DNA of 64,000 nt. It comes from Microbacterium sp. (lineage in GTDB: Bacteria > Actinomycetota > Actinomycetes > Actinomycetales > Microbacteriaceae). Below the pieces are notes generated by a model. It worked only from the letters and a program-made list of their open reading frames with translations. It made no database searches and was not told the DNA's origin. This document shows positions 8,974 through 20,750 of the stretch, in pieces. The first letter of the stretch is position 1. Every line of letters starts with the position of its first letter. The stretch covers positions 45,917-109,916 of the forward strand of contig JAPSKH010000001.1 of assembly GCA_031177765.1 (NCBI GenBank), read 5' to 3'. Made by a program: the position numbers and the translations under genes.

Positions 8974-11201
8974 ACGTCGTAGACGGCGTCGATCCGCCGC
9001 ACCGCGTTGAGGACCCGGTCCAGGTGCACGATGTCCCCCATCTCGAACACGAACCGGCTGAGCGCCAGGCGGTCGTTCGTGGTGGACACGGTGGCCGACA
9101 GGATGTTCACGTGGTGCTCGCTGAGCACCCGGGTGACATCGCTGAGCAGACCCGACCGGTCGAGCGCCTCGATCTGGATCTGCACGAGGAAGACGCTCTT
9201 CGTCGTCGGCGCCCACTCGACGTCGATCAGCCGGTCGGAGTCCTCCATGAGGGACTTCACGTTCGTGCAGTCGGCGCGGTGGACAGAGACGCCGCTGCCG
9301 CGCGTGACGAAGCCGACGATCTGATCACCCGGCACGGGCGTGCAGCACTTGGCGAGCTTCACCAGGATGTCGGGCGCACCGCGGACGAGGATGCCGGAGT
9401 CGCCGCCGCGCGGCGTCCGGGACCGTCCGACGGCGGGCAGGTCGATCGGCCCGGTCGCGGTGTCGCTGGAGGCGACGAGCGCCGTCACCTTCTCGATCAC
9501 CGACTGCGTCGAGACGTGCCCCTCGCCCACCGCGGCGTACAGGGCCGAGACGTCCTCGTAACGGAGCTGATGGGCGACCTCGGCGAACGAATCCTGGTTC
9601 ATCAGGCGCTGCAGGGGCAGATTCTGACGGCGCATCGCTCGTGCGATGGATTCCTTGCCCTGCTCGATCGCCTCTTCGCGACGCTCCTTGGTGAACCAGC
9701 CGCGGATCTTGTTGCGCGCGCGCGTGCTCTTGACGAAGCCGAGCCAGTCCTGGCTGGGACCTGCGTCGGGGTTCTTCGACGTGAAGACCTCGACCACGTC
9801 GCCGCTCTTGAGCTCGGACTCCAGCGGCACGAGCCGGCCGTTGACCTTCGCGCCCATGGTGCGGTGGCCCACCTCCGTGTGCACCGCGTATGCGAAGTCG
9901 ACCGGGGTCGCGCCGGCGGGAAGGCCGATCACGCGGCCCTTCGGCGTGAAGACGTAGACCTCCTTGGCGCCGATCTCGAAGCGCAGAGAGTCCAGGAACT
10001 CACCCGGGTCGGCCGTCTCCGCCTGCCAGTCGGAGATGTGGGCGAGCCACGCCATGTCGGTGTCGGTCGCGCGGGCGTCGGCCTTGCCGCCGTTCATCCG
10101 CTCCTTGTACTTCCAATGCGCCGCGACGCCGTACTCGGCCTGCTGGTGCATCTCATGGGTGCGGATCTGGATCTCGACCGTACGCCCGCCGGGCCCGATC
10201 ACCGTCGTGTGCAGCGACTGGTAGAGGTTGAACTTCGGCGTGGCGATGTAGTCCTTGAACCGGCCGGGAAGGGGCGTCCAGCGCGCGTGGATCGCGCCGA
10301 GCACGGCGTAGCAGTCCCGCACGCTGCCGACGAGGATGCGGATGCCGATGAGGTCGTAGATGTCGTCGAACTCGCGTCCCCGGACGACCATCTTCTGGTA
10401 CACGGAGTACAGCTGCTTGGGCCGGCCCATGACGCGGCCGCGGATCCGCAGCTCCCGCAGGTCGCTGTCGACCGCTTCGATGACGTTCTGCACGTACTGC
10501 TCGCGCTGCGGCGTGCGCTGCTTGACGAGGCTGTCGATCTCGGCGTAAAGCTTGGGATGCAGCACCGCGAAAGACAGGTCTTCGAGCTCGGACTTGATGG
10601 CCTGGATGCCGAGCCGGTGGGCCAGCGGCGCGTAGATCTCGAGCGTCTCGGTGGCCTTCTTGCGGGCCTTCTCCGGGGGGACGAAGCCCCACGTGCGCGC
10701 GTTGTGCAGGCGGTCGGCGAGCTTGATGAGCAGGACGCGGATGTCGCGCGACATCGCGACGATCATCTTGCGGACCGTCTCGGCCTGGGCGCTCTCGCCG
10801 TACTTGACCTTGTCGAGCTTGGTGACCCCGTCCACCAGCATCGCGACCTCGTCGCCGAAGTCGGCCGTGAGCGCCTCGAGGGAGTACTCGGTGTCCTCGA
10901 CGGTGTCGTGCAGCAGCGCCGCGGCGATGGCGCGGGGACCGAGGCCCAGGTCGGCGAGGATCTGCGCGACAGCGAGGGGATGCGTGATGTACGGCTCGCC
11001 GCTCTGTCGGGCCTGCCCCGAGTGAGCGCGTTCGGCGACGGAGTACGCCCGCTCGATGATCGACAGGTCGCCCTTCGGATGATGCGTGCGCACCGTGCGA
11101 AGAAGCTGCGCGACGTCGTCGCGTCGTGCCGCGCGCGAGAAGATGCGCGGAACGAGGCGCCGCAGCGACGATGTCTGGGCGGGCGGGACGATCTCGGTCA
11201 T
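8952..11201 (-). CDS. rel: Bifunctional (p)ppGpp synthetase/hydrolase (RelA/SpoT family)
   Basis: HD domain ([11 protein letters not shown]), synthetase domain, TGS ([32 protein letters not shown]), C-terminal ACT. Confidence 0.97.
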   Translation of the reverse strand: MTEIVPPAQTSSLRRLVPRIFSRAARRDDVAQLLRTVRTHHPKGDLSIIERAYSVAERAHSGQARQSGEPYITHPLAVAQILADLGLGPRAIAAALLHDTVEDTEYSLEALTADFGDEVAMLVDGVTKLDKVKYGESAQAETVRKMIVAMSRDIRVLLIKLADRLHNARTWGFVPPEKARKKATETLEIYAPLAHRLGIQAIKSELEDLSFAVLHPKLYAEIDSLVKQRTPQREQYVQNVIEAVDSDLRELRIRGRVMGRPKQLYSVYQKMVVRGREFDDIYDLIGIRILVGSVRDCYAVLGAIHARWTPLPGRFKDYIATPKFNLYQSLHTTVIGPGGRTVEIQIRTHEMHQQAEYGVAAHWKYKERMNGGKADARATDTDMAWLAHISDWQAETADPGEFLDSLRFEIGAKEVYVFTPKGRVIGLPAGATPVDFAYAVHTEVGHRTMGAKVNGRLVPLESELKSGDVVEVFTSKNPDAGPSQDWLGFVKSTRARNKIRGWFTKERREEAIEQGKESIARAMRRQNLPLQRLMNQDSFAEVAHQLRYEDVSALYAAVGEGHVSTQSVIEKVTALVASSDTATGPIDLPAVGRSRTPRGGDSGILVRGAPDILVKLAKCCTPVPGDQIVGFVTRGSGVSVHRADCTNVKSLMEDSDRLIDVEWAPTTKSVFLVQIQIEALDRSGLLSDVTRVLSEHHVNILSATVSTTNDRLALSRFVFEMGDIVHLDRVLNAVRRIDAVYDVYRVTSS

Positions 11202-11255
11202 CCGATCGCCTCCCCTCCGCTGGACCTCACAATCCTACGCCCGCGCTCCCAGGCC

Positions 11256-12245
11256 TCAGGCCGGGGTGCCGGCCAGTTCGCGGGCCGCGAGCACGCGGGC
11301 GTCGCGGGTCTTGATGGCCGGCTCGTTCTCACGCAGCAGCGAGTACAGCGGCGCGGCCACGAAGATCGTCGAGTACGCGGCCACGATGGTGCCCACGAAG
11401 ATCGACAGCGAGAGGTCCGTGAGGGTCTGAGCGCCCAGCCACAGCGCGCCGATGAACAGGATCGCGCCGGTGGGCAGGATCGCCACGACGGTCGTGTTGA
11501 TCGAGCGCACGAGGGTCTGGTTCACGGCGAGGTTCACCGACTCGCCGAACGTGCGACCCGACACCTCGCCGTCCTCGCTGGTGTTCTCGCGGATCTTGTC
11601 GAAGACGACGGTGGTGTCGTACAGCGCGTACGAGAGGATCGTCAGGAAGCCGATGACCGCAGCCGGCGAGATCTCGAAGCCGAACAGCGCGTAGACGCCG
11701 ATCGTGATCACGAGCACGTCCACGAGGCCGATGATCGCCGACACCGACATCTTCCAGGTGCGGAAGTACAGCGCGAGGATCAGGAAGGTCAGCGCGAGGA
11801 AGATGGCCAGGCCCCACAGCGACTGGCGCGTGACGTCCGCTCCCCAGCTGGGTCCGATGAAGGAGTAGCTGACCTCCGACTCGGGAACGTCGTAGGCCTG
11901 AGCGAGGGCTGCGGACACTTCCCGGCTCTCGGCATCCGTCATCTGATCGGTCTGCACGCGCACGGCGTCCTCGCCGATCGTCACGACCTTCGTCGCCGCG
12001 TCGGGGACGACCGACTGCACCGCGTCGGTCGCGATCAGCTGGTCGGTGGTCGCCACGCCGTTGACGGTGAACTGCGATCCGCCGGTGAACTCGATCGAGA
12101 ACTGGATCGGGCGGAACAGCGGCACGAGCGCCGACCCGATCACGAGGATCAGTGCGATCAGGAACCACAGCCGCCGCCGCCCGACGAACGGGAACGAGGT
12201 CTTGCCGGTGTAGAGGTCGTTGCCGAGCTGGCTCATGGAGCGCAT
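11256..12245 (-). CDS. secF: Protein translocase subunit SecF
   Basis: FSIEFTGGSQF motif, TM segments, DTTVVFDKIREN; adjacent to secD. Confidence 0.96.
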   Translation of the reverse strand: MRSMSQLGNDLYTGKTSFPFVGRRRLWFLIALILVIGSALVPLFRPIQFSIEFTGGSQFTVNGVATTDQLIATDAVQSVVPDAATKVVTIGEDAVRVQTDQMTDAESREVSAALAQAYDVPESEVSYSFIGPSWGADVTRQSLWGLAIFLALTFLILALYFRTWKMSVSAIIGLVDVLVITIGVYALFGFEISPAAVIGFLTILSYALYDTTVVFDKIRENTSEDGEVSGRTFGESVNLAVNQTLVRSINTTVVAILPTGAILFIGALWLGAQTLTDLSLSIFVGTIVAAYSTIFVAAPLYSLLRENEPAIKTRDARVLAARELAGTPA

Positions 12246-13984
12246 CAGTCGTCTCCCTCCTTGCCGGGCGTGCCGGGTCTGCTCTGGTCACCGGTGGTCG
12301 CCGCCGCGAGCTCGGCCTGCTTGCGCTCGGCGATCGTCTGCCGCCGCTCCGCCTCGCCGCGCGACCTGGCCGCGCGGCGCGCCGCGGCGGTGCCACCGGC
12401 CGCGCCGACGGGCGCGCGGAACTGCGCACGGCCGCGATAGACCGCCCCGAGCGCCGTGGGGTCGAGCCCCGACAGCGCGTGCCCGGAGCCGAAGAACTTC
12501 GTGCGCGCGAGCAGCTGGAGCATCGGGTGGGTGAACAGGATGAAGATGAGGACGTCGATCGCGGTCGTGAGGCCCAGCGTGAAGGCGAAGCCCTTGACCG
12601 TCGAGTCGGCGAGGATGTAGAGCACGACGGCCGCGAGGATGTTGATCGACTTCGAGATGTAGATCGTCCGCTTGGCGCGGCCCCAGCCGTCCTCGACGGC
12701 GCCGGTGATCGACTTGCCGTCGCGCAGCTCGTCGCGGATGCGCTCGAAATAGACGATGAACGAGTCGGCGGTGAAGCCGATCGTCACGATGAGGCCGGCG
12801 ACACCGGCCAGCGACAGGCGGAAGCCCATGCGCCACGCGAGGATGCACAGCGTGATGTAGGTCAGCACGGCCATCACCGCGAGCGACGCGATGATGATGA
12901 ATCCGAGCGCGCGGTAGACGATGAGCGAGTACACCGCGACGAGCGCGAGGCCGATCAGACCCGCGATCAGGCCGATCTGCAGCTGCTGCGATCCGAGGGT
13001 CGCCGAGATGGAGTTCGAGCTCTCGACCGTGAAGCTCAGCGGCAGCGCGCCGTACTTCAGCTGGTCGGCGAGGATCTTCGCGGTCTCCTGCGTGAAGCTG
13101 CCGGTGATGCTCGGCTTGCCGTCGACGATGACGCCGTTCATCGACGGCGCGGACAGCACGTAGCCGTCCAGCACGAAGGCGAACTGGTTCAGCGGCGGGT
13201 TCGCTCCGAACAGGCGCTGGCTGATGTCGCCGAAGATCTCGGTGCCCTCGGCGTCGAACTGCAGGTTGACGGCCCACTGGCCGTTGTTCTGCTGCAGGCC
13301 GAAGGTCGCGTCGTCGATGGACGAGCCGTCGAGCTCGACGGGACCGAGGATGTACTTGACGGTGTTGTCGGGGTCGCACGTGATCAGCGGCTCGTCCGCC
13401 GGCGCATTGGCCGGGTCGTTCGCCGGGTTCGCGCAGTCGTACGCGAGGAACTCCGCCTGGAGCGCCGGCGTGATCCACGACGTGTCGCTGCCGTTGGTGG
13501 GCGACGCCGTCGGCGTGGCCTGAAGCGACGGGTCGGGCGTGGGGTACGGCGTTCTGCTGCCGTCCTCGCCGACGAACGTGTTGGCGGGCTCGCCGGCCAG
13601 GAGCACCGCGCGCAGCTGCAGCTGGGCCGAGGCCTCGATGCGGTTCCGCGTCTCCTCGTCGGCCTGACCGGGGATCTGGACGACGATCTGGTTGCCGCCC
13701 TGCGTCGTGACGTCGGCCTCGCCGACACCCGAGGCGTCCACGCGCTGGCGGATGATGGTGACCGCCTGCTGCATCTGCTCGGTGGACGGGCTCGCGCCCC
13801 CCTCGGTCTGCGCTTCGAGGACGATCTGCGTGCCGCCCTGGAGGTCGAGGGCGAGCTCGGGCAGCCACGAGCTGCCCTTGAACACGTACACGCCCAGGGC
13901 GTTGATGCCGAACAGCACGGCGGTGATGGCGAGGAGGCCGATCAGCGCACGCCACGCATGCCGGACAGGAGTGGATGTCGCCAC
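12245..13984 (-). CDS. secD: Protein translocase subunit SecD
   Basis: ALDLQGGTQIVLEAQT, conserved TM domain GFTADSFIVYFERIRDELRDGKS; GTG start. Confidence 0.95.
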   Translation of the reverse strand: MATSTPVRHAWRALIGLLAITAVLFGINALGVYVFKGSSWLPELALDLQGGTQIVLEAQTEGGASPSTEQMQQAVTIIRQRVDASGVGEADVTTQGGNQIVVQIPGQADEETRNRIEASAQLQLRAVLLAGEPANTFVGEDGSRTPYPTPDPSLQATPTASPTNGSDTSWITPALQAEFLAYDCANPANDPANAPADEPLITCDPDNTVKYILGPVELDGSSIDDATFGLQQNNGQWAVNLQFDAEGTEIFGDISQRLFGANPPLNQFAFVLDGYVLSAPSMNGVIVDGKPSITGSFTQETAKILADQLKYGALPLSFTVESSNSISATLGSQQLQIGLIAGLIGLALVAVYSLIVYRALGFIIIASLAVMAVLTYITLCILAWRMGFRLSLAGVAGLIVTIGFTADSFIVYFERIRDELRDGKSITGAVEDGWGRAKRTIYISKSINILAAVVLYILADSTVKGFAFTLGLTTAIDVLIFILFTHPMLQLLARTKFFGSGHALSGLDPTALGAVYRGRAQFRAPVGAAGGTAAARRAARSRGEAERRQTIAERKQAELAAATTGDQSRPGTPGKEGDD

Positions 13985-14021
13985 TTCTTCGCTTTCTCGA
14001 AGTGCCCGTGAGGGCGGACGG

Positions 14022-14474
14022 TCAGGCCTTGGGCTTGTTGTCGGCGTCGGGGTCGCGCTCGCCGCTCTCGGCGGCACGGCGGTCGTCGCTGATCGAGGTG
14101 ATGTCGCCGCCGGCGACGCCGTCGACGTACTCGGCGCGGCTCTCCTCGGCCTCGATGAACTCGTCCTCGCTCACGGCGCCGGTCACGGGGTTCACGATGC
14201 GCAGGATCGCCTGGCTGTGCACCTTGATCTCGACGCCCGGGGCGAGCTCCACGATGGCCGGCTGGTCGAGGTTGTCGGGGTCGTACCGAACGATGGTGCC
14301 GTAGAGGCCGCCCTGCAGCAGCACCTCCGCACCGGGCACGGTCTGACGGGCGCGCTCCTCCTGCTCGAGCTTCTGCTTCTGCATGCGCCGACGGGAGCTC
14401 CAGAACATGAAGACGAGCAGGATGACCAGCAGCAGGATGAGACCGTACTGCTGGAGGAACAGGGCGAAGTCCAT
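14022..14474 (-). CDS. yajC: Preprotein translocase subunit YajC
   Basis: MDFALFLQQYGLILLLVILLVFMFWSSRRRMQKQKLEQEERARQTVPGAEVLLQGGLYGTI. Confidence 0.93.
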   Translation of the reverse strand: MDFALFLQQYGLILLLVILLVFMFWSSRRRMQKQKLEQEERARQTVPGAEVLLQGGLYGTIVRYDPDNLDQPAIVELAPGVEIKVHSQAILRIVNPVTGAVSEDEFIEAEESRAEYVDGVAGGDITSISDDRRAAESGERDPDADNKPKA

Positions 14475-14560
14475 GGGAGCTGAGCGCACCTTTCAGGTGT
14501 GGCGTGCGCCCATGCGGCGCTGCCTTGGAGGTGGGAGGGGAGGCGTGAAGCCTTCAGCGA

Positions 14561-15589
14561 TTATAGGTCATCGAATCCGAGCACCGATTCGGCGGCCGGC
14601 ACGCCGAGGTGCCCGTACGCGGCAGGCGTGGCGACGCGACCTCGAGGCGTGCGGCCCATGAAGCCGATGCGCACCAGGTAGGGCTCGACGACCGACTCGA
14701 TGGTGTCGGGCTCCTCGCCGACGGCGACCGCCAGCGTGCTGAGGCCGACCGGGCCCCCGCGGAACCGTCGCACCAGCGCGTCGAGGACGGCGCGATCGAG
14801 GCGGTCGAGTCCGATCGCGTCGACGTCGTAGAGGTCCAGCGCCGCGTCGACGGTCACCTCGTCCGCGCCGACCCCGTCGCCGTGCACCACGAGGTAGTCG
14901 CGCACGCGTCGCAGCAGCCGGTTGGCGATGCGCGGCGTGCCGCGGGACCGTCGCGCGATCTCGGCGCGCGCGGCAGGCGGCAGGGAGACGCCCAGCATGG
15001 CGGCGGAGCGCTCGACGACGCGCTCGAGCTCCTCCGGCTCGTAGTACTCCAGATGCGCCGTGAAGCCGAAGCGGTCGCGCAGCGGGTTGGGAAGGAGTCC
15101 CGAGCGGGTGGTCGCCCCGACGAGGGTGAAGGGCGCGAGATCCAGCGGGATGCTCGTCGCGCCGGCGCCCTTGCCGACCATGATGTCGATGCGGAAGTCC
15201 TCCATCGCGAGGTAGAGCATCTCCTCCGCCGAGCGGGCCATGCGGTGCACCTCGTCGATGAAGAGCACCTCACCCGGTGTGAGACTCGACAGCAGGGCAG
15301 CCAGGTCGCCGGCGTGCTGGATGGCCGGACCGCTGGAGAGCCGCAGCGGTCTGCCGCTCTCGTGCGCGACGATCATCGCGAGCGTGGTCTTGCCCAGTCC
15401 CGGAGGCCCCGACAGCAGGATGTGGTCGGGCGGGCGCTGCTGGATCCGCGCGGCATCCAGCAGCAGCTGCATCTGACCGCGCACCTTCTGCTGGCCGACG
15501 AACTCCGCCAGCGACGTCGGGCGCAACGCGCCCTCGATCGCGAGCTCGGTCTCGTCGACGGGCTCGCCCGTCTCTCGCAGGTCATCCAC
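14561..15589 (-). CDS. ruvB: Holliday junction branch migration helicase RuvB
   Basis: [74 protein letters not shown]. Confidence 0.97.
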   Translation of the reverse strand: MDDLRETGEPVDETELAIEGALRPTSLAEFVGQQKVRGQMQLLLDAARIQQRPPDHILLSGPPGLGKTTLAMIVAHESGRPLRLSSGPAIQHAGDLAALLSSLTPGEVLFIDEVHRMARSAEEMLYLAMEDFRIDIMVGKGAGATSIPLDLAPFTLVGATTRSGLLPNPLRDRFGFTAHLEYYEPEELERVVERSAAMLGVSLPPAARAEIARRSRGTPRIANRLLRRVRDYLVVHGDGVGADEVTVDAALDLYDVDAIGLDRLDRAVLDALVRRFRGGPVGLSTLAVAVGEEPDTIESVVEPYLVRIGFMGRTPRGRVATPAAYGHLGVPAAESVLGFDDL

Positions 15590-16205
15590 CGACGGGCTCC
15601 TTCCGCGCCGGGCCGAGGGCGGCGAGCGTGAGCCGCAGCAGGGCCGGCACCGAGCGGCGATCGGCGTCACCGGCGTCGGCGACGACCGTCTCGACGGCAT
15701 CCGCGGCCACCCGTTCGGACCACCCGAGCCCCACGAGCGCCTGCACGACCTGTGCCGGCACCGCGGCCGGGGCCTCTCCGCCGGCGCCGCCTGCGGCGGG
15801 GCGCGCAGCGGCGATCTTGCCGGTCAGCTGCACCACGATCAGCTTCGCCGTCTTCGGTCCGATCCCCGAGACGCGGCGGAACGGGGCGTCGTCGTCCGCG
15901 GCGACGGCATCGGCGATCTGCGCCACGGTGAGGGTCGCGAGCACCCCCAGGGCGGACTTGGGGCCGACCCCGGTGACACTCAGCAGATGGAGGAAGACCG
16001 ACAGCTCTTCGCGGGTCTCGAACCCGTACAGCGACAGGGCGTCCTCACGGACGATGAGCGTCGTGTGGAGGGTCACCGCGTCGCCGACGTGCACGACCCG
16101 TGCCACCTGCGGCGTCACGGCGACGTGGAGACCCACCCCGCCCACCTCGACGACGACGGAATCCGCCTCGACGTGGACCGCCGTGCCGCGAACTGACGAG
16201 ATCAT
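15582..16205 (-). CDS. ruvA: Holliday junction branch migration protein RuvA
   Basis: [45 protein letters not shown] and [16 protein letters not shown] HhH motifs. Confidence 0.96.
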   Translation of the reverse strand: MISSVRGTAVHVEADSVVVEVGGVGLHVAVTPQVARVVHVGDAVTLHTTLIVREDALSLYGFETREELSVFLHLLSVTGVGPKSALGVLATLTVAQIADAVAADDDAPFRRVSGIGPKTAKLIVVQLTGKIAAARPAAGGAGGEAPAAVPAQVVQALVGLGWSERVAADAVETVVADAGDADRRSVPALLRLTLAALGPARKEPVGG

Positions 16206-16266
16206 GGCTCGAGCCTACGTCGGGCTTCGGACCTTTGTTCGACCGACACGCGAGGGTGGTCGCCGA

Positions 16267-16842
16267 TCAGCGGCGCGCGAGCCTCTCGGCATCCCGCCAC
16301 AGACGCTGCGCGGGTGTCAGTGACGAGGATGCCGCGACGGCGGCTCCGCCTCGCCACGCGTGGCACAGCGCGAGCGCGAGCGCGTCGGCGGCATCGGCGG
16401 GCTTGGGCAGGTCGTCCAGGCGCAGCACGCGGGCGACCATCGTCTGCACCTGGCGCTTGTCGGCCGACCCGTAGCCGGTGACCGCCGCCTTCACCTCCGA
16501 CGGCGTGTGCGTCGCAGCGGGAAGCCCACGCTCCCCCGCGACCAGCAGCGCGATGCCGCTGGCCTGCGCGGTCCCCATCACCGTGTGCCGGTTGTGCTGT
16601 GCGAAGACCCGCTCGACGGCCACCACATCGGGACGGTGCGCGTCGACCACGGCGCGCAGGCCCGCCGCGATGACGGCCAGTCGCGCCTCGATCGGGTCGG
16701 ACGGATCCGAGCGCACGACATCCACGTGGACCAGGGTCGCCGAGCGGTCGGATGCGACGTCGACGATTCCCACGCCGCACCGCGTCAGACCGGGGTCCAC
16801 CCCCAGGACGCGAAGTGTGCCGCGGGTGCTTCGGGATGCCAC
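16267..16842 (-). CDS. ruvC: Crossover junction endodeoxyribonuclease RuvC
   Basis: LRVLGVDPGLTRCGVGIVD, AVERVFAQHNRHTVMGTAQASGIALL, DAADALALALCHAW. Confidence 0.96.
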   Translation of the reverse strand: MASRSTRGTLRVLGVDPGLTRCGVGIVDVASDRSATLVHVDVVRSDPSDPIEARLAVIAAGLRAVVDAHRPDVVAVERVFAQHNRHTVMGTAQASGIALLVAGERGLPAATHTPSEVKAAVTGYGSADKRQVQTMVARVLRLDDLPKPADAADALALALCHAWRGGAAVAASSSLTPAQRLWRDAERLARR

Positions 16843-16909
16843 TCCCCCACGCTAGGCGTGCCGCGCCCGGCGGCGGCGCAGGCGCGCCCGCACGCGGCAT
16901 CCGTCGCGA

Positions 16910-17671
16910 TCAGTCCTCGTCGTTCTCGAGCTCCGCCTGCACCTCGGGGGTCAGGTCGAAGTTGCTGAAGACGTTCTGCACGTCGTCGCTGTCCTCGAGC
17001 GCGTCGATGAGCCGGAACACCTTGCGCGCCGTCTCGGCGTCGACTTCGACCTTGAGGTTGGGGACGAACTCGACGTCGGCCGACTCGTACTCGATGCCGG
17101 CGTCCTGCAGGGCCGTACGCACCGCCACCAGGTCGGAGGCCTCCGTGATGACCTCGAAGCCCTGCGCGTGCGGCTCGACCTCCTCGGCACCCGCCTCGAG
17201 AACGGCCAGCATGACGTCGTCCTCGGTGGTGTTCTCGCCCGAGACGACGATGACGCCCTTGCGCGTGAAGTTGTAGGCGACGCTTCCGGGATCGGCGAGC
17301 GTGCCGCCGTTGCGTGAGAGCGCGGTGCGCACCTCCGCCGCCGCCCGGTTCTTGTTGTCGGTCAGACACTCGATCATGAGGGCGACGCCGTTCGGGCCGT
17401 AGCCCTCGTACATGATGGACGAGTACTCGACGGACTCGCCGCCGATGCCGGCGCCCCGCTTGATGGCACGGTCGATGTTGTCCTTGGGGACCGACGTCTT
17501 CTTCGCCTTGAGCACCGCGTCGAACAGGGTCGGGTTGCCCTGGAGGTCGGGTCCGCCGAGCTTCGCGGCGACCTCGATGTTCTTGATGAGCTTGGCCCAC
17601 GACTTGGCACGGCGCGCGTCGATGACGGCCTTCTTGTGCTTGGTCGTAGCCCACTTGGAATGCCCGGACAT
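16910..17671 (-). CDS. YebC/PmpR family DNA-binding regulatory protein
   Basis: [40 protein letters not shown]. Confidence 0.97.
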   Translation of the reverse strand: MSGHSKWATTKHKKAVIDARRAKSWAKLIKNIEVAAKLGGPDLQGNPTLFDAVLKAKKTSVPKDNIDRAIKRGAGIGGESVEYSSIMYEGYGPNGVALMIECLTDNKNRAAAEVRTALSRNGGTLADPGSVAYNFTRKGVIVVSGENTTEDDVMLAVLEAGAEEVEPHAQGFEVITEASDLVAVRTALQDAGIEYESADVEFVPNLKVEVDAETARKVFRLIDALEDSDDVQNVFSNFDLTPEVQAELENDED

Positions 17672-17788
17672 GGTCCTCCTGTGATCGTGGTGGCTGGGCG
17701 CCCGGGTCGAGGGCCGCTATCGGCTCGGCCGCGGCGTCTGCGCCGACAGACCATTCTAAGCGCAGGCCTCCCGCCCGTCCCGAGACGG

Positions 17789-18409
17789 TCAGGCCACGCG
17801 CGCTGTCCCCCGCGCGGCCACGACCATGTCGAGGAAGAGCCGGTGGAACCGGTGCTCTCCGGTGACCTCGGGATGGAACGCCGTGCCGAGCAGTGCCCCC
17901 TGGCGGACGGCGACGATGCGCCCGTCCGGCAGCGTCGCCATGACCTCGACCCCGGCGCCGGCGTGCTCCACGAGCGGCGCACGGATGAAGACGGCGTGCA
18001 CGGGGGGACCTCCCAGCGCGGGGACGTCCAGGTCGGTCTCGAAGGAGTCCGACTGCGTGCCGAACGCGTTGCGCCGGACGGTCACGTCCAGTCCGCCGAA
18101 GGTCAGCTGACCCTGGATGCCGTCGGTGATGCGGTCGGCGAGGAGGATGAGTCCGGCGCAGGTGCCGTACGCCGGCATCCCGGCGGCGATCGCGTCGCGG
18201 ATGGGCTCCCGCACGCCGAACGCACGAGCCAGCTTGTCGATGACGCTCGACTCGCCCCCGGGGATCACGAGGCCGTCGACGCCGTCGAGGTCCGCCGGAC
18301 GCCGCACCGACAGCACGTCCGCGCCCAGCTCCGTCAGCATGCGGGCATGCTCGCGGACATCGCCCTGCAGCGCCAGGATGCCCACGCGCGGGCGCCCGGT
18401 GGTCACCAT
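17789..18409 (-). CDS. pdxT: Pyridoxal 5'-phosphate synthase glutaminase subunit PdxT
   Basis: [57 protein letters not shown]. Confidence 0.97.
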   Translation of the reverse strand: MVTTGRPRVGILALQGDVREHARMLTELGADVLSVRRPADLDGVDGLVIPGGESSVIDKLARAFGVREPIRDAIAAGMPAYGTCAGLILLADRITDGIQGQLTFGGLDVTVRRNAFGTQSDSFETDLDVPALGGPPVHAVFIRAPLVEHAGAGVEVMATLPDGRIVAVRQGALLGTAFHPEVTGEHRFHRLFLDMVVAARGTARVA

Positions 18410-19293
18410 CCGCGCTCCGCCAGGCGGTGCGGCGCGGCGAGGTCGGCGACGTTGATGCCCACCATGGCCTCACCGAGCCCCCGTGACACGTCGGCGATGA
18501 CCTTCGGGTCGTCGTAGAACGTCGTCGCCTTGACGATCGCCGCTGCGCGCTGGGCGGGATTGCCGGACTTGAAGATCCCCGACCCGACGAACACGCCGTC
18601 TGCGCCCAGCTGCATCATCATGGCCGCATCCGCCGGTGTCGCGACCCCTCCGGCGACGAACAGCACGACGGGCAGGGTGCCGGTCGCCGCCACCTCGGCC
18701 ACGAGGTCGTACGGCGCCTGCAGCTCCTTCGCGGCCACGTACAGCTCGTCCTTCGACATCGCCCGCAGCGCGTTGATCTCCCCCTTGATCTTGCGGATGT
18801 GCCTGGTCGCCTCGGAGACGTCGCCGGTGCCCGCCTCCCCCTTGGACCGGATCATCGCCGCGCCCTCGTTGATCCGTCGCAGCGCCTCACCGAGGTTCGT
18901 CGCGCCGCACACGAACGGCACCGTGAACGACCGCTTGTCGATGTGGTTGACGTAGTCCGCCGGCGAGAGCACCTCCGACTCGTCGATGTAGTCCACTCCG
19001 AGCTCCTGGAGGACCTGCGCTTCGACGAAGTGCCCGATGCGGGCCTTGGCCATCACGGGGATGGAGACCGACGCGACGATCTGGTCGATCAGATCCGGGT
19101 CGCTCATGCGCGCGACGCCGCCCTGCGCGCGGATGTCGGCCGGAACGCGCTCCAGCGCCATCACCGCGACCGCCCCCGCGTCCTCGGCGATCTTCGCCTG
19201 ATCCGCGGTGACGACGTCCATGATGACGCCGCCTTTGAGCATCTCCGCCAGGCCTCGCTTGACGCGGCTGGTTCCGGTGTCGGTCATGGTCAT
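18403..19293 (-). CDS. pdxS: Pyridoxal 5'-phosphate synthase lyase subunit PdxS
   Basis: [55 protein letters not shown]. Confidence 0.98.
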   Translation of the reverse strand: MTMTDTGTSRVKRGLAEMLKGGVIMDVVTADQAKIAEDAGAVAVMALERVPADIRAQGGVARMSDPDLIDQIVASVSIPVMAKARIGHFVEAQVLQELGVDYIDESEVLSPADYVNHIDKRSFTVPFVCGATNLGEALRRINEGAAMIRSKGEAGTGDVSEATRHIRKIKGEINALRAMSKDELYVAAKELQAPYDLVAEVAATGTLPVVLFVAGGVATPADAAMMMQLGADGVFVGSGIFKSGNPAQRAAAIVKATTFYDDPKVIADVSRGLGEAMVGINVADLAAPHRLAERGW

Positions 19294-19343
19294 GAGCGGG
19301 TCCCTTCGACGGGCACGTGGAGGCGTGCAGACAGGCTTCGATA

Positions 19344-19357
19344 TTGGCCTAGGCCAA
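19344..19357. promoter_or_regulatory. 14-bp perfect palindrome TTGGCCTAGGCCAA in the pdxS/pdxR divergent intergenic region (candidate PdxR operator)
   Basis: Self-complementary sequence read directly; additional GGCCTA half-site at 19374-19379. Confidence 0.6.
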
Positions 19358-19391
19358 ACGGTAGCATGTGTCCGGCCTACACTCGGGAGCA

Positions 19392-20750
19392 ATGGACGCG
19401 CATATGGACCTGGCGATCGCGGGACGCTCGGCATCGGAGATCGCCGACAGCCTCCGAGCGTCCATCGAGCGCGGTGCCGTGCGTCCGGGGGCCGCGCTGC
19501 CGCCGGTGCGGACGCTCGCCGATCAGCTGGGGGTCAACCGCAACACCGTCGTCGCCGCCTACCGGCAGCTGACGCACGCCGGCATCGTCGTCACCCGCGG
19601 CCGCGGGGGCACACGCGTCGCCGACCGGGGCACGGTCCCTCAGGAGGGCTTCGCGCCCGACAGCGTGCTTCGCGACATCGCCACCGGCAACCCCGATCCG
19701 ACCCTCATCCCCGACCCCTCGTGGGCGCTCGGCAGCATGGCGGGTCGCCCCGTGCTCTACGGCGAACCCGTCGTCGATCCGGCCCTCGAGCGATGGGCGC
19801 GCGCATGGATGAGCGACGGCCTCGCCACGGCGGACTCGATGCGGGTGACGGTCACCAGCGGCGCCGCGGACGCCGTCGAGCGGCTGCTCGCGCAGGCGCT
19901 CGCCCGCGACGACGCCGTCGCGCTGGAGGACCCGTGCTTCCTGGCCAGCATCCACACCGTCCGCCTCGCCGGCTACCGGCCGGTGCCCGTCCCCGTCGAC
20001 GATGAGGGCATGACCGTCGAGGGCCTCCGTGCCGCACTGGAGCAGGGGGTCCGCGCCGTGGTCTGCACGCCGCGGGCGCAGAACCCGACCGGCGCGAGCC
20101 TGTCGGCCGGGCGCGCCGCGGAGCTGCGCGCGGTGCTGCGGGATCATCCGTACGTCCTCGTCATCGAGGACGATCACTTCTCGATGCTGTCGCGGCAGCC
20201 GTATCACTCGCTCATCGACGCCGGACACCGCCGCTGGGCGCTCGTGCGCTCGGTGTCGAAGTTCCTGGGGCCGGACATGTGCCTCGCCGTCACCGCGAGC
20301 GACCCGGAGACGGCCGAGCGGCTCGCGATGCGCCTGACTCCGGGGACCACATGGGTCAGCCACCTGCTGCAGCGGCTCACCTACGCGCTGGTCACCGACC
20401 CCCGCGTCATGGCGGACATCGAAGCGGCAGGCGAGCACTACCGCGCCCGCAATTCCGCCTTCGCGGCGCGGCTGACCGCACACGGCGTGCCGGCCGCGGC
20501 TCGTGACGGGCTCAATCTGTGGGTCGCCCTCCCGGTGCCGGCGCATCTGGTCTCCGAACGCCTCATGCGCCGCGGATGGCTGGCGCGCACCGGCGACGAG
20601 TTCTCGCTGAGCCGCGCGCCGTCGCACCGGCTGCGCCTGACCGTTCACGAGCTGGACGATGGCGACGCCGAGCAGCTCGCCTCAGACATCGCCGCAGCGG
20701 TGCGCGACGCCGAGAACCTCGTCGCGGGAAGTGGGAAGATCGGACGGTGA
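19392..20750 (+). CDS. pdxR: MocR-family (GntR-wHTH/aminotransferase fusion) regulator, PdxR/PtsJ-like
   Basis: GntR wHTH ([49 protein letters not shown]) plus class I aminotransferase fold ([47 protein letters not shown]); divergent from pdxST, upstream of pdxY. Confidence 0.88.
   Translation: MDAHMDLAIAGRSASEIADSLRASIERGAVRPGAALPPVRTLADQLGVNRNTVVAAYRQLTHAGIVVTRGRGGTRVADRGTVPQEGFAPDSVLRDIATGNPDPTLIPDPSWALGSMAGRPVLYGEPVVDPALERWARAWMSDGLATADSMRVTVTSGAADAVERLLAQALARDDAVALEDPCFLASIHTVRLAGYRPVPVPVDDEGMTVEGLRAALEQGVRAVVCTPRAQNPTGASLSAGRAAELRAVLRDHPYVLVIEDDHFSMLSRQPYHSLIDAGHRRWALVRSVSKFLGPDMCLAVTASDPETAERLAMRLTPGTTWVSHLLQRLTYALVTDPRVMADIEAAGEHYRARNSAFAARLTAHGVPAAARDGLNLWVALPVPAHLVSERLMRRGWLARTGDEFSLSRAPSHRLRLTVHELDDGDAEQLASDIAAAVRDAENLVAGSGKIGR

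Noticed and set aside
9024-12440. 1138-aa plus-strand ORF opposite rel and secF
   Set aside because: Spurious antisense frame over unmistakable rel and secF coding sequence; no recognisable domains.
12152-14011. 619-aa plus-strand ORF opposite secD
   Set aside because: Spurious antisense frame of secD.
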